64,000 nucleotides of DNA. Source: Pandoraea terrigena. Its GTDB lineage: Bacteria > Pseudomonadota > Gammaproteobacteria > Burkholderiales > Burkholderiaceae. Positions 55,303 through 64,000 of the stretch are shown here, in pieces. Position numbers and translations under genes: made by a program. The DNA lies in the NCBI RefSeq assembly GCF_902459705.1, contig NZ_CABPRU010000001.1, positions 744,001 through 808,000 on the forward strand. Reading direction: 5' to 3'. Position 1 is the stretch's first letter. Every line of letters begins with the position of its first letter. The notes below the pieces were generated by a model. The model saw only the letters and a program-made list of their open reading frames with translations. It made no database searches and had not been told where the DNA came from.

Positions 55303-56280
55303 ATGCAAGGCAGCCAACCACTCGCACCGGCAGCGGTCGCTGCGGCGCCCAGGCCGCCGATCCCGATGGTCGTCCTGGGCGGCTATCTCGGTGCGGGCAA
55401 GACTACGCTCGTCAACGCGCTGCTGCAAAGTGCCGAGGGTTTGCGCGTTACTGTGCTCGTCAACGACTTCGGTTCGATCAATATCGACGCATCGCTCATT
55501 CGTGAGCGCGGCGACGACGTGATCGGACTCGAGAACGGCTGCGTGTGCTGCACCATTGGCGGACACCTGGTCGAGACGCTGATCTCGCTGGGCGAGCGCG
55601 CGCAGCGTCCCGACTTGCTCGTGATCGAGGCGAGCGGCGTGTCCGATCCCCTGCGCATCGCGCAGGTGGGCTTGCTCGACAAGGCGTTCCGCCTGCACGG
55701 CATTGTCGTGGCGGTGGGCGTCGATGGCATCGACGCCGTGCTGGACGATCGCTATGTCGGCGACATCGTCCGGCGTCAGATTGCAGTGGCCAGCACGCTC
55801 GTGCTGACCAAGACCGATCTGGTGAGCGACACCAGGTTGCAGGCCGTCAAAGAACGGCTGGCATCGCTGGGGGCAACGCAGGTCGTTGTCACGGCGAACC
55901 AAGGCGTCGTGCCACCCGCCATTCTCTTTCCCGATGATGTGATGACCTTGCCCGGGTTGCTGAGCCCGCGCCCGATGGGGGCGGCATCACGCGCGTTGCC
56001 GCGTGGACTGCGCAGTTTCAGCGTCGAGACCGGGGGTGTGTTCGACAGGTCGCGATTGAAGGCGGCGCTTGCCCTTTTGGGCGACAAACTGCTGCGTGCG
56101 AAGGGCTTCGTGGTGCTGCAGGCCGGTCAGATGAGCGAGCTGCATGTCGTCGGGCGTCGTTCGATGCTCACACGTCGTGCGGATCTCTCTTCAGCGTCGT
56201 CGGTCATCGTGTTCATCGGCATCGTGTCGGACGAAGACGAGCGTCGGCTCACGCAGGCGCTCGAAGCCGCCATTCTCTGA
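55303..56280 (+). CDS. CobW/COG0523-family GTPase metallochaperone
   Basis: This 325-residue GTPase has the P-loop GGYLGAGKTTLVNALL (about residues 25-40), the metal-binding ENGCVCCTIGGHL with the CxCC motif, and the G4 motif TKTD. A CobW C-terminal domain follows (GGVFDRSRLKAALALLGDKL). COG0523 proteins insert zinc, cobalt or iron into partner enzymes. It is the last gene of the symporter-amidohydrolase operon and probably serves the amidohydrolase; it is not obviously linked to cobalamin. The start at 55303 leaves a 5-base gap to the previous stop. Confidence 0.87.
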   Translation: MQGSQPLAPAAVAAAPRPPIPMVVLGGYLGAGKTTLVNALLQSAEGLRVTVLVNDFGSINIDASLIRERGDDVIGLENGCVCCTIGGHLVETLISLGERAQRPDLLVIEASGVSDPLRIAQVGLLDKAFRLHGIVVAVGVDGIDAVLDDRYVGDIVRRQIAVASTLVLTKTDLVSDTRLQAVKERLASLGATQVVVTANQGVVPPAILFPDDVMTLPGLLSPRPMGAASRALPRGLRSFSVETGGVFDRSRLKAALALLGDKLLRAKGFVVLQAGQMSELHVVGRRSMLTRRADLSSASSVIVFIGIVSDEDERRLTQALEAAIL

Positions 56281-56346
56281 GGCGCTTGCGACGACGAGGC
56301 TATGCGATAGGCGGCGTGAATTGCTGTGCCTGGAAACGAGGCATGG

Positions 56347-57630
56347 TCAGACCGTTACGTCGCTAAGTTCGAGCAAGGCCGTCTCCAGAATGCCGAGTGC
56401 TTCGTCGAACACCGCTTGTTCGATGGTCAGCGGAAACAGGAAGCGAATCACGTTGCCATAGGCACCGCAACTCAACAGCAGCAGGCCCTGTTCCAGTGCG
56501 CGGGCCTGGATCTGTTTCACCACTTCCGGTGCCGGCGCTCCGGTCTGGGGATCGTGGAATTCCGCCGCTACCATTGCGCCCGGTCCGCGCACCTCGACAA
56601 GCTGCGGCACCGAAGCCTGTAGCTTGCGCAGGCGCGCCTTCAATTGGTTGCCCAAGATCTCGGCGCGCGATGAAAGCTGCTCTTCCTCGATCACATCGAG
56701 TACCGCATGCGCTGCCGCAACGGCCAGCGGATTCCCCGCGTATGTCCCGCCCAGCCCCCCCGGCGCGGCTGCATCCATGATCTCCGTGCGACCGACGACT
56801 GCCGAAAGTGGCATGCCACCTGCCAAACTCTTGGCTACGGTCATCAGGTCGGGTATCACGTCGTAGTGTTGCATCGCGAAAAGCTTGCCTGTACGGGAAA
56901 AGCCGCTTTGCACCTCGTCCGCGATCAGCAGGATGCCGTGCTGCGTGCATAACGCTCGCATGGCGCGCACGAACTCCAGTGGCGCCTGGTAGAAGCCACC
57001 TTCACCCTGTACCGGCTCGAAGATGATCGCGGCTACCCGCTGTGGGTCGATATCGCTCTTGAACAGCTGTTCGATCGCCTTCAGGCTCTGCGCCGAGTCG
57101 ATCTCGTGCAGTGCCGATGGGAACGGCACGTGGTACACCTCGCCAGGGAACGGCCCGAACCCCTTCTTGTATGGCACGACCTTACCCGTCAGCGCCATGG
57201 TCATCATTGTCCGACCGTGGAATGCCCCGCCGAATGCGATCACACCCGTACGTCCCGTGGCGGCACGTGCGATCTTGATCGCGTTCTCGACAGCCTCGGC
57301 GCCGGTGGTGAAGAAGGCAGTCTTCTTCGAATGGTCACCCGGCGTGCAGGCATTCAAGCGCTCGGCCAACGTCACATACGATTCATACGGCACGATCTGG
57401 TAGGCCGTGTGCGTGAAGCGATCCAGTTGCTCGCGAATCGCCGCTACGATCTTGGGGTGACGATGCCCTGTGTTGAGCACGGCGATGCCGCTGGCGAAGT
57501 CGATGAAACGCCGTCCTTCGACATCCCAGAGCTCGGCATTTTTCGCTCGTTCCGCATAGAAATCGCACATGACTCCAATCCCGCGTGGGGTGGCGGCATT
57601 TTTGCGCGCGTGAAATTCCGCATTCGACAT
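56347..57630 (-). CDS. gabT: 4-aminobutyrate aminotransferase
   Basis: The 427-residue class III PLP aminotransferase transfers the amino group of GABA to 2-oxoglutarate, giving succinate semialdehyde. It has family segments MCDFYAERAKNAELWDVEGR, FFTTGAEAVENAIKIARAAT, FEPVQGEGGFYQAPLEFVRA and DEVQSGFSRTGK, with PLP-lysine in VAKSLAGGMPLSAVVGR. The ATG at 57630 follows AGGAGTCG. The MocR gene gabR lies upstream on the same strand and a polyamine-type ABC transporter beyond it, consistent with putrescine/GABA use. Beta-alanine or 5-aminovalerate aminotransferase cannot be excluded. Confidence 0.9.
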   Translation of the reverse strand: MSNAEFHARKNAATPRGIGVMCDFYAERAKNAELWDVEGRRFIDFASGIAVLNTGHRHPKIVAAIREQLDRFTHTAYQIVPYESYVTLAERLNACTPGDHSKKTAFFTTGAEAVENAIKIARAATGRTGVIAFGGAFHGRTMMTMALTGKVVPYKKGFGPFPGEVYHVPFPSALHEIDSAQSLKAIEQLFKSDIDPQRVAAIIFEPVQGEGGFYQAPLEFVRAMRALCTQHGILLIADEVQSGFSRTGKLFAMQHYDVIPDLMTVAKSLAGGMPLSAVVGRTEIMDAAAPGGLGGTYAGNPLAVAAAHAVLDVIEEEQLSSRAEILGNQLKARLRKLQASVPQLVEVRGPGAMVAAEFHDPQTGAPAPEVVKQIQARALEQGLLLLSCGAYGNVIRFLFPLTIEQAVFDEALGILETALLELSDVTV

Positions 57631-57692
57631 TTCGACTCCTGAGTGGTCCGGTTGCCGCGCCGAGGTTCGACACGATCTGGCTGATAGTTCGG

Positions 57693-57726
57693 AATATACT
57701 CAGGTCTGGTTCTTAAAAAAGAGCCA
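57693..57726 (-). promoter_or_regulatory. gabT promoter with GabR-type inverted repeat at -35
   Basis: TGGTTCTT (57707-57714) and AAGAGCCA (57719-57726) are 7 of 8 inverted arms across 4 A. They occupy the -35 position of a -10 reading TATATT (minus strand, 57693-57698). The same block recurs before gabR. The poor -35 suggests activation by GabR. Confidence 0.55.
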
Positions 57727-57863
57727 TTTCATTATCTTTAGTGGAGCCGCTTTGTTCGCGAATGAAGTGCGGCTTCACCTCGGACGGAGATTGGCAGTCG
57801 CCGAGGGGGAAGCGCGCCCGCCGACACGAATGGCTGAGCATTGGTATTTTCGGCAGCGCTCGT

Positions 57864-59372
57864 CTACGGCTTCAGGTGCTTTTCGATGACGCGGGCGAGG
57901 CTGTCGAAGGCGGGCTCAATACGGTTGTTGGGCACGCACGCATAGCCGAGCAACAGGCCCGATTGTGCCGAGGCTGGGTCGATGTAATAGCGCGTCAGAG
58001 GCCGCACGACGATGCCCGCTTCCAGCGCTTCGTCGGTAATTCGCTCATCCGAAATGGGGTTATCGCGCGGGTCTCTTGACTGCCCATGCAGGCCAAGCAC
58101 CAGGTGCAATCCGGCTTCATCGCCCATCACCGGCAGCGCATCGCCGAAGTTGGCGCGAATCGTATCGATCAGCAAGGTGCGCCGCTCGCCGTAAAGCGCG
58201 CGCATATGTCGGATGTGCGAGGTCAGGTAGCCATCGATGATGAAGTCGGTCAGCAGCGCTTGCTGCATCAGTTGGCCTTCACGATACAGCTCCGACAGGC
58301 CGGTGCGAAAGTGTTCGATCAGGTTCTCGGGCACGACCATATAGCCCATGCGCAAACCGGGGAACATGGTCTTGCCGAAGCTGCCGACATAGATGACCTG
58401 ACCTGCCGTATCCAGTCCTTGTAGCGAGGAGATCGGCCGGCTGCCATAGCGAAATTCGCTGTCGTAGTCGTCCTCGATCACCCAAGTACGATGCTTGCTC
58501 GCGAAATCCAGCAGCATTCGGCGGCGCGACAGGCTCATTACCATCCCCATCGGATACTGGTGCGACGGCGTGACGAGAATCAAGCGCGGTGGCGGGCCCT
58601 GCATGTCCTCCACGCTCGGGTTGAGGCCTTCGGTATCGATCGGGATCGGCTTCAGTTCGAGGCCCGACATCCGGAACACGCTGCGGACACCCCAATAGCA
58701 CGGCTCTTCCAGCCACGCGACGTCGCCAATATCGCTCAGCAGCTTGACCGCCAGGTCGACCGACTGATGCACGCCGGTCGTGATGATGATTTGATCAGGA
58801 TTGCAATTGACCGAACGTGCCACGCGCAGATAATCCGACAGGGCCCGTCGTAACGGACGGTAGCCGCTTCCCGATGCATACGTCAGCAGTTCATGGCTGG
58901 GTTGGCGCCAGAGCTTGGCTTGGAGGCGGTTCCATGTCTTGCTCGGGAACTCGGAGGTGTCCGGTACGCCGGGCATGAAAGCGCCCCATTGTCGCTTTGA
59001 TACGCCCGCCTGATCGATCATTTGCTGCCCCCGCGTCGACAAGCGCTTGTGCGGCTGCTCGTGCGATGTCATCTCTGAGGCGGCCGTATCGACACCGCGC
59101 GCGGGCCGCGTATCCGCCACGTAGGTGCCGCTGCCCGTGGACGAAGTGACATAGCCCTCGGCAGTCAGTTGGTCATAGACGTGCAGCACGGTATTGCGCG
59201 CCACCTGCAAATCGGCGGCGAGCGTTCGCGAGGAGGGCAGCTTCGTGCCGGGCGGCAACTGGCCGCTCAGGATGGCCTGCTGGAGCAGGCTATTGATCTG
59301 GCGATATGCCGGCTCGCCGCCCGCCTTGTCGAGATGCTGGATCAGCCAGTCCGACAGAATGATTGCATCCAA
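57864..59372 (-). CDS. gabR: MocR-family regulator GabR
   Basis: The 502-residue protein fuses a GntR-type winged helix (EPAYRQINSLLQQAILSGQL, then SSRTLAADLQVARNTVLHVY) to an aminotransferase-fold PLP domain. The linker is about residues 85-150. PLP-lysine lies in YVGSFGKTMFPGLRMGY, and DDYDSEFRYGSRPI precedes it. MocR regulators respond to GABA or pyridoxal phosphate. It lies upstream of gabT, and related sites precede both genes. Another MocR type such as PdxR or TauR is possible; the neighbours favour GabR. Confidence 0.85.
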   Translation of the reverse strand: MDAIILSDWLIQHLDKAGGEPAYRQINSLLQQAILSGQLPPGTKLPSSRTLAADLQVARNTVLHVYDQLTAEGYVTSSTGSGTYVADTRPARGVDTAASEMTSHEQPHKRLSTRGQQMIDQAGVSKRQWGAFMPGVPDTSEFPSKTWNRLQAKLWRQPSHELLTYASGSGYRPLRRALSDYLRVARSVNCNPDQIIITTGVHQSVDLAVKLLSDIGDVAWLEEPCYWGVRSVFRMSGLELKPIPIDTEGLNPSVEDMQGPPPRLILVTPSHQYPMGMVMSLSRRRMLLDFASKHRTWVIEDDYDSEFRYGSRPISSLQGLDTAGQVIYVGSFGKTMFPGLRMGYMVVPENLIEHFRTGLSELYREGQLMQQALLTDFIIDGYLTSHIRHMRALYGERRTLLIDTIRANFGDALPVMGDEAGLHLVLGLHGQSRDPRDNPISDERITDEALEAGIVVRPLTRYYIDPASAQSGLLLGYACVPNNRIEPAFDSLARVIEKHLKP

Positions 59373-59388
59373 AGTGGTCCCATCACGA

Positions 59389-59412
59389 ATAAAGAAATGG
59401 TTCTCTATTGTA
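59389..59412 (-). promoter_or_regulatory. GabR-type site and -10 region of gabR
   Basis: On the minus strand AGAACCATTTCTTTAT (59389-59404) matches AGAGCCATTTCATTAT at 57720-57735 in 14 of 16 positions. A good -10, TACAAT (59407-59412), lies just above it, so the site would cover the start of transcription and allow autorepression. Confidence 0.5.
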
Positions 59413-59540
59413 GGGCCAAGTCAGTCTATATTCAGATTCAAGTTAAGTTCCACGGCGTCGCAAACGTCGTAACGACCTAAGCGCATTGGGCTTGTGGCGC
59501 TTTGGTGCGCGCATATCAACCAGGGATGAAGAGGCCCGCG

Positions 59541-60677
59541 ATGGTGAACAGCAAACAGGTACTGGTGAGTTTTCGTCGCGTGAGCAAGACCTACGATGGC
59601 GAAACGTTGGTGGTCAAACAACTCGACCTCGACATCTACCAAGGCGAATTCCTGACCTTGCTGGGACCGTCGGGATCGGGCAAGACCACTTGCCTGATGA
59701 TGCTGGCCGGGTTCGAGTACCCCACTGGCGGAGAGATCTGGCTCGACGGTGTGCTGCTCAACACAGTGCCGCCGCATCAACGCAATATCGGCATGGTTTT
59801 TCAGAACTACGCGCTTTTTCCACACTTGAGTGTGGCGCAGAACGTCGAATACCCGCTGAAGGTGCGCCGTGTGCCTGGCGCCGACCGTGCGAGGAGAGTC
59901 GCAGCGGCGCTGGACATGGTGCAGATGGGGAGTTTTGGCAAGCGCTATCCGGCGCAGTTGTCGGGGGGGCAGCAGCAGCGTATCGCGTTGGCACGCGCAC
60001 TGGTGTTCGAGCCGCGTCTAGTGTTGATGGACGAGCCGCTAGGTGCGCTCGATAAGCAACTGCGCGAACACATGCAACTGGAGCTCAAGGCGTTGCACGA
60101 GAGGTTGGGCGTGACTTTCGTGTATGTGACGCACGATCAGGGCGAAGCGTTGACGATGTCCGATCGTGTCGCCGTGTTCGATCAAGGTTATGTACAGCAG
60201 CTCGATACCGTGGACCGCTTGTATGAGTCGCCGTGCAATCAATTCGTTGCGAACTTCATTGGCGACAGTAACCGCCTGCGCGGTGTGGTCTCGCAACTCG
60301 GGGACGACTACTGTACGTTGCGGCTCGCGGACGGAAGCGAGGTTCGCGGCATGAGCGTTCACGCGCTGGCGGCTCGCGACGTCAGCAGTACGGGCCGTCG
60401 CGCCCAGATTGGCGAAGTGGTGAGCGCATGCATCCGCCCCGAACGCATGCGCCTGATTGACCCCGCTTCGTCGGTCGACGGCGGCGTTAATGGCGTGGTG
60501 GGACGTGCAGCCGGCCTGATCTATTTCGGCGACCACGTGCGCATGCGGTGCCAATTGCCGCAGCAGGACGAATGCTTCGTGAAGGTGCCGCTGGGAACGC
60601 CGGCGCTCGAGCACTTTGTGCCAGGCGTACCGGTCGCGCTCGCATTCGAGCCGGAACATCTGCGCGTATTCACTTGA
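59541..60677 (+). CDS. ABC transporter ATPase, spermidine/putrescine type (PotA-like)
   Basis: This 378-residue ATPase drives uptake by the permeases downstream. It has Walker A LLGPSGSGKTTCLMML (about residues 38-54), the Q-loop VFQNYALFPHLSV, the signature QLSGGQQQRIALARAL, Walker B LVLMDEPLGALD and the H-loop VTHDQGEALTM. A C-terminal TOBE domain (about 280-378) is typical of PotA/FbpC. I use the ATG at 59541 with AGAGG upstream; 59526 is possible. It is the first gene of a four-gene transporter operon, divergent from gabR. Confidence 0.88.
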   Translation: MVNSKQVLVSFRRVSKTYDGETLVVKQLDLDIYQGEFLTLLGPSGSGKTTCLMMLAGFEYPTGGEIWLDGVLLNTVPPHQRNIGMVFQNYALFPHLSVAQNVEYPLKVRRVPGADRARRVAAALDMVQMGSFGKRYPAQLSGGQQQRIALARALVFEPRLVLMDEPLGALDKQLREHMQLELKALHERLGVTFVYVTHDQGEALTMSDRVAVFDQGYVQQLDTVDRLYESPCNQFVANFIGDSNRLRGVVSQLGDDYCTLRLADGSEVRGMSVHALAARDVSSTGRRAQIGEVVSACIRPERMRLIDPASSVDGGVNGVVGRAAGLIYFGDHVRMRCQLPQQDECFVKVPLGTPALEHFVPGVPVALAFEPEHLRVFT

Positions 60678-60734
60678 TAAAGATATCCAGTTTCCTTGGC
60701 TAGTTGTCCGTCTGACCATCAACAGGAGTTGAAA

Positions 60735-61769
60735 ATGAAGAAGGTTGTGAACACAGTATTCGTCGTTGCCAGCGCAATGCTGTTCGGCGTTGCCCAAGCC
60801 GCCGACGTGACCGTTGTCAACTTCGGCGGTGCCAACGGCGACGCCCAGAAAGCGGCCTTCGTGCAGCCGTTCGAGAAGGCCACCGGTCATCATGTGACGA
60901 GCGTCGAATACAACGGCGAGCAGGCCAAGGTCAAGGCCATGGTCGAAGCCAAGCATGTGAATTGGGACTTGGTCGAAGTCGAGTCCGGTGACCTTGGCCG
61001 TGGCTGCGACGAGGGACTGTACGAAAAGCTCGACTGGAGCAAGATCGGGCCGAAGAATGGATTCACGCCCGCCGCGGTGCAGACCTGTGGCGCAGGCATT
61101 TTCATCTGGTCGACGGTTTTGGCATACAACGCCAGCGCGCTCAAGACTGCGCCGACGGGTTGGGCTGATTTCTGGGATACCAAGAAATTCCCGGGCAAGC
61201 GCGCGATGCGCAAGGGCGCACGCGGCAATCTTGAATTTGCGCTGATGGCCGACGGCGTTGCGCCCAAGGATGTCTATCGCGTGTTGTCGACCAAGGAGGG
61301 TGTCGATCGAGCCTTCAAGAAGCTGAGCGAACTCAAGCCGTCGATTCAGTGGTGGGAAGCGGGCGCTCAGCCACCGCAATTCCTGGTGGCCGGTGACGTT
61401 GTCATGTCGACGGCGTTCAACGGCCGCATCGATGCGGCGCAGCGCGAGGGAAAGAACCTGAAGGTGGTCTGGAACGGCAGTATCTACGATCTCGACTACT
61501 GGGCGATTCCGAAGGGATCGCCGAAGAAGGACCTGGCACTGCAATACATCGCATATTCGCTGTCGACACCCGCGCAGAGCGCCTATGCCAAGCACATAGC
61601 CTACGGCCCGGTCAACAATGAGGCGGTCAAGTCGCTCGATGCCTCCACCCTGAAAGACTTGCCTAACTCGCCGGCTAACGTGACGACTGCTGTGCTTCAG
61701 AACATCGACTTCTGGACGGATCGCGGCGATGAACTCGAGCAACGCTTTGCGGCATGGGCCTCGAAATAA
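60735..61769 (+). CDS. Periplasmic solute-binding protein, polyamine type (PotD/YdcS-like)
   Basis: The 344-residue protein starts with a signal peptide (MKKVVNTVFVVASAMLFGVA, cleavage after AQA near residue 22) and is a family-1 binding protein (VTVVNFGGANGDAQKAAFVQ, then YNGEQAKVKAMVEAKHVNWD and WFWEAG-type segment IQWWEAGAQPPQFLVAGDVV). It would bind a polyamine or a related amine in the periplasm and pass it to the two permeases. AGGAG precedes the ATG at 60735. The gabT neighbour suggests putrescine or GABA, unproven. Confidence 0.85.
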   Translation: MKKVVNTVFVVASAMLFGVAQAADVTVVNFGGANGDAQKAAFVQPFEKATGHHVTSVEYNGEQAKVKAMVEAKHVNWDLVEVESGDLGRGCDEGLYEKLDWSKIGPKNGFTPAAVQTCGAGIFIWSTVLAYNASALKTAPTGWADFWDTKKFPGKRAMRKGARGNLEFALMADGVAPKDVYRVLSTKEGVDRAFKKLSELKPSIQWWEAGAQPPQFLVAGDVVMSTAFNGRIDAAQREGKNLKVVWNGSIYDLDYWAIPKGSPKKDLALQYIAYSLSTPAQSAYAKHIAYGPVNNEAVKSLDASTLKDLPNSPANVTTAVLQNIDFWTDRGDELEQRFAAWASK

Positions 61770-61873
61770 GACGATGTAGCAAGCCTATGCTTCGGGTTCG
61801 CGCGGCACCGACGAGCGAACCCGAAACGGTAGTGGAATCGCAAGATTCGACGTCGAGAAAAGAGATCTCCTAC

Positions 61874-63136
61874 ATGCAAACCGCAACACTGGCCGTTGCC
61901 GAGAACATGCGACTCGTTAAAGACGAGTTGCGTCAGACCCGGAATCGAAAGCGGATCAAGGCGCTGGCCTTGGTTGCACCGCTGGCGATTTTTCTGCTCC
62001 TGATCTTTGTCGTGCCGATTGCGATGCTACTCACTCGCGCGGTCGAGAATCCCGAGGTCGTCGGCGCCTTGCCCACGACAAGCCGCACGCTGCACGGCTG
62101 GGATCGCAAGCAGTTGCCCGGCGACGCCGCGTACGTCGCACTGATGAGTGATCTGACGGCGCTACAGGACGGTGATAGCCTTGGCGGCCTCGCGCGACGC
62201 CTCAACACGGAATTGCCTGGATTTCACACACTAGTGATGAAGACGGCGCGGGCGTTGCCGTTTACCGATGACGACGGCAAGACAGTGCCGCTCACACAGG
62301 CGCGCGAGCGGCTGGTGAATTTTGATGCGCGATGGGGCGAACTGCCCTATTGGCAGGCGATCGCCAAGAACAGCAGCCGCTACTCTGCGTTCTATGTGCT
62401 CGCGGCGCTGGACCATCGGCAGAATGCGTTCGGCGAAGTGGTGCCGGCCGACCCGGACGCGTCGATCTACCTGAACATCTTTGCGCGCACTTTCGGCATC
62501 AGCGCCGTGGTGACATGCTTCGCCTTGTTGATCGGCTTTCCGCTTGCCTATTGGATTTCGACGCTGCCGGGGCGGCGCGCGAACTTGATGATGATCCTGG
62601 TGTTGATCCCATTCTGGACGTCCATTCTCGTGCGTGTCGCCGCATGGATCGTGTTGCTGCAAGGGCAAGGCTTGGTCAACAAGGCACTGATGGCGAGCGG
62701 CATGACACGCGCACCACTCGAGCTGCTTTTCAATCGGGTCGGCGTGTACATCTCGATGACCCATATCTTGTTGCCCTTCATGATCTTGCCGCTGTATAGC
62801 GTGATGAAATCGATTCCCCCGACGTATCAGCGCGCGGCCGTCTCGCTGGGGAGTCATCCGTTCGCGGCGTTTTGGCGCGTCTATTTGCCGCAAACCTATC
62901 CGGGCGTTGGCGCTGGCGCGCTGCTGGTGTTCATCCTGTCGATCGGCTACTACATCACACCAGCGTTGCTGGGCGGACCCAACGACCAGATGATCAGCTA
63001 CTACGTGGCCTATTTCACAAACGTTTCCATCAATTGGGGTATGGCGTGTGCATTGGGCGGCCTGTTGCTTGCCGCCACGCTCGTGCTGTATGTGGTCTAT
63101 GGGCGCCTGACACGCGCGGAATTGGGCATGGGGTGA
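61874..63136 (+). CDS. ABC transporter permease with a large periplasmic insert
   Basis: This 420-residue permease has a first membrane helix at about residues 30-53, then a hydrophilic insert of roughly 150 residues (rich in charged residues, about 54-203), then five more helices. The binding-protein-dependent permease EAA-type motif is QRAAVSLGSHPFAAFWRVYL. The insert is longer than in ordinary PotB proteins. It lies third in the operon; the next gene starts 3 bases after its stop. The start at 61874 gives a short N-terminus before helix 1, after AGAGAT. Confidence 0.85.
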   Translation: MQTATLAVAENMRLVKDELRQTRNRKRIKALALVAPLAIFLLLIFVVPIAMLLTRAVENPEVVGALPTTSRTLHGWDRKQLPGDAAYVALMSDLTALQDGDSLGGLARRLNTELPGFHTLVMKTARALPFTDDDGKTVPLTQARERLVNFDARWGELPYWQAIAKNSSRYSAFYVLAALDHRQNAFGEVVPADPDASIYLNIFARTFGISAVVTCFALLIGFPLAYWISTLPGRRANLMMILVLIPFWTSILVRVAAWIVLLQGQGLVNKALMASGMTRAPLELLFNRVGVYISMTHILLPFMILPLYSVMKSIPPTYQRAAVSLGSHPFAAFWRVYLPQTYPGVGAGALLVFILSIGYYITPALLGGPNDQMISYYVAYFTNVSINWGMACALGGLLLAATLVLYVVYGRLTRAELGMG

Positions 63137-63139
63137 GCG

Positions 63140-64000
63140 ATGAGTCAACAAGCAATCAATCCTCATGACGCGTATCAGGAACCGCCGGCAACCGTTGGTC
63201 GTCCATCGCGCTTTCCGCCTTATGTTTCCCTGGTCGAGCGGCTCTGGTACTACCTGCTGCGCGCGGGCAATGCGCTTACGCTGTTGTTCCTCGTGCTGCC
63301 GGTTCTGGTGATGGTGCCGCTGTCGTTCTCGGACAGCACCTTCCTCGCGTATCCGATCCCGGCGTACTCGCTGCGCTGGTATCACAACCTGTTTAACTCC
63401 GACGAGTGGATGTCGGCGGCACGCAATAGCTTCATTATTGCGCCGTTGGCCACCTTGCTGGCGACGATACTGGGCACGCTGGCTGCAACGGGGCTGAACC
63501 AGGTGCAATTTCGCGGCAAGGCGATCCTGATGGCGGTGCTGATGTCACCGATGATCGTGCCGGTGATCGTGGTCGGCGTCGGCATGTATCTGTGCTTCGC
63601 GCCGTTGGGGCTGGCTGGCACTTACCTGGGCATGGTGCTAGCGCACGCCGCGCTGGGCGCACCGTTTGTGGTCACCACGGTGTTGGCCACCTTGCGGGGT
63701 TTCAACCAGAATTTGGTGCGTGCGAGCCTGTCGCTGGGCGCAGGCCCACTGGAAACCTTTTTTCGCGTCACGCTGCCGGTGATTGCGCCAGGGGTGATAT
63801 CGGGGGCGCTGTTCGCCTTCGCGACCTCGTTTGACGATGTGATCGTGACGCTGTTTCTCGCCGGACCGGGGCAGGCGACGCTGCCGCGTCAGATGTTTAC
63901 CGGGATTCGAGAAAACATCAGCCCGACCATCGCTGCGCTTGCGACCATCCTGATCGTCTTTTCCACTTGTCTGCTACTTGTGCTCGAGTGGCTGCGGGGG
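63140..64000 (+). CDS. ABC transporter permease (PotC-like), cut by the window end
   Basis: The 287 visible codons start MSQQAINPHDAYQEPPATVG at 63140, 3 bases after the previous stop. The protein has about six membrane helices and the EAA motif RASLSLGAGPLETFFRVTLP. It is the second permease of the polyamine-type transporter. The frame is open at the last base, so only a short C-terminal end is missing. It has no long insert, unlike its partner. Confidence 0.85.
   Translation, partial: MSQQAINPHDAYQEPPATVGRPSRFPPYVSLVERLWYYLLRAGNALTLLFLVLPVLVMVPLSFSDSTFLAYPIPAYSLRWYHNLFNSDEWMSAARNSFIIAPLATLLATILGTLAATGLNQVQFRGKAILMAVLMSPMIVPVIVVGVGMYLCFAPLGLAGTYLGMVLAHAALGAPFVVTTVLATLRGFNQNLVRASLSLGAGPLETFFRVTLPVIAPGVISGALFAFATSFDDVIVTLFLAGPGQATLPRQMFTGIRENISPTIAALATILIVFSTCLLLVLEWLRG

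Overview
The window is GC-rich, densely coded chromosomal DNA with no phage genes, insertion sequences, tRNA or rRNA. Gene content and protein style (LctP lactate permease, 401-residue NAD-formate dehydrogenase, leuA of the long type, many LysR/IclR regulators beside small catabolic operons, xsc) point to a soil or opportunist betaproteobacterium of the Burkholderiaceae; Pandoraea is my best guess, from memory and without a database search.

Layout. 1-3 kb: L-lactate uptake/oxidation (lldP, start of lldE) divergent from lldR over a perfect LldR-type operator. 3-9 kb: bifunctional penicillin-binding protein, a LysR regulator with NAD-dependent formate dehydrogenase, and a glutathione transferase. 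9-14 kb: tyrosine/aromatic amino acid catabolism (tyrB, aroP-type permease, hpd) with an Lrp-type regulator. 14-16 kb: leuA behind what looks like a leucine-codon leader peptide. 16-20 kb: lower beta-ketoadipate pathway (pcaI, pcaJ, pcaF) and divergent pcaR with a 15-bp inverted-repeat operator between them. 20-27 kb: an aromatic-type flavin monooxygenase, an unusual metallo-beta-lactamase-fold hydrolase and DUF2783 protein, two overlapping IclR paralogues, a secreted repeat protein and an aromatic-acid-type MFS transporter. 27-32 kb: periplasmic glucan protein OpgG divergent from the GH3 beta-glucosidase BglX. 32-37.6 kb: tartrate/D-malate dehydrogenase and an Old Yellow Enzyme, each with a divergent LysR gene, and a degenerate EAL protein.

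37.8-51.6 kb is the most interesting part: a C2-sulfonate catabolic island. A candidate isethionate transporter and dehydrogenase (iseU, iseJ) and a candidate two-subunit taurine dehydrogenase (tauY, tauX) would both feed sulfoacetaldehyde to Xsc; Pta makes acetyl-CoA from the resulting acetyl phosphate and a TauE-type protein exports sulfite/sulfate. Two IclR regulators sit in the middle together with a CobS/CobT pair lacking CobN or any other cobalamin gene. Related 15-bp sites and two matching sigma-70 promoters tie iseJ, iseR, the second IclR gene, cobS and xsc into one probable regulon.

51.9-56.3 kb is a tight operon of DUF3311 protein, sodium:solute symporter, YtcJ-type amidohydrolase and CobW/COG0523 GTPase. 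56.3 kb to the end holds gabT, its MocR-type regulator gabR, and a polyamine-type ABC transporter (ATPase, binding protein, two permeases, the last cut by the window end), consistent with putrescine/GABA use.

Start codons were chosen by Shine-Dalgarno sequence and family N-termini, so several genes start inside a longer open frame. Regulatory sites were found by eye.
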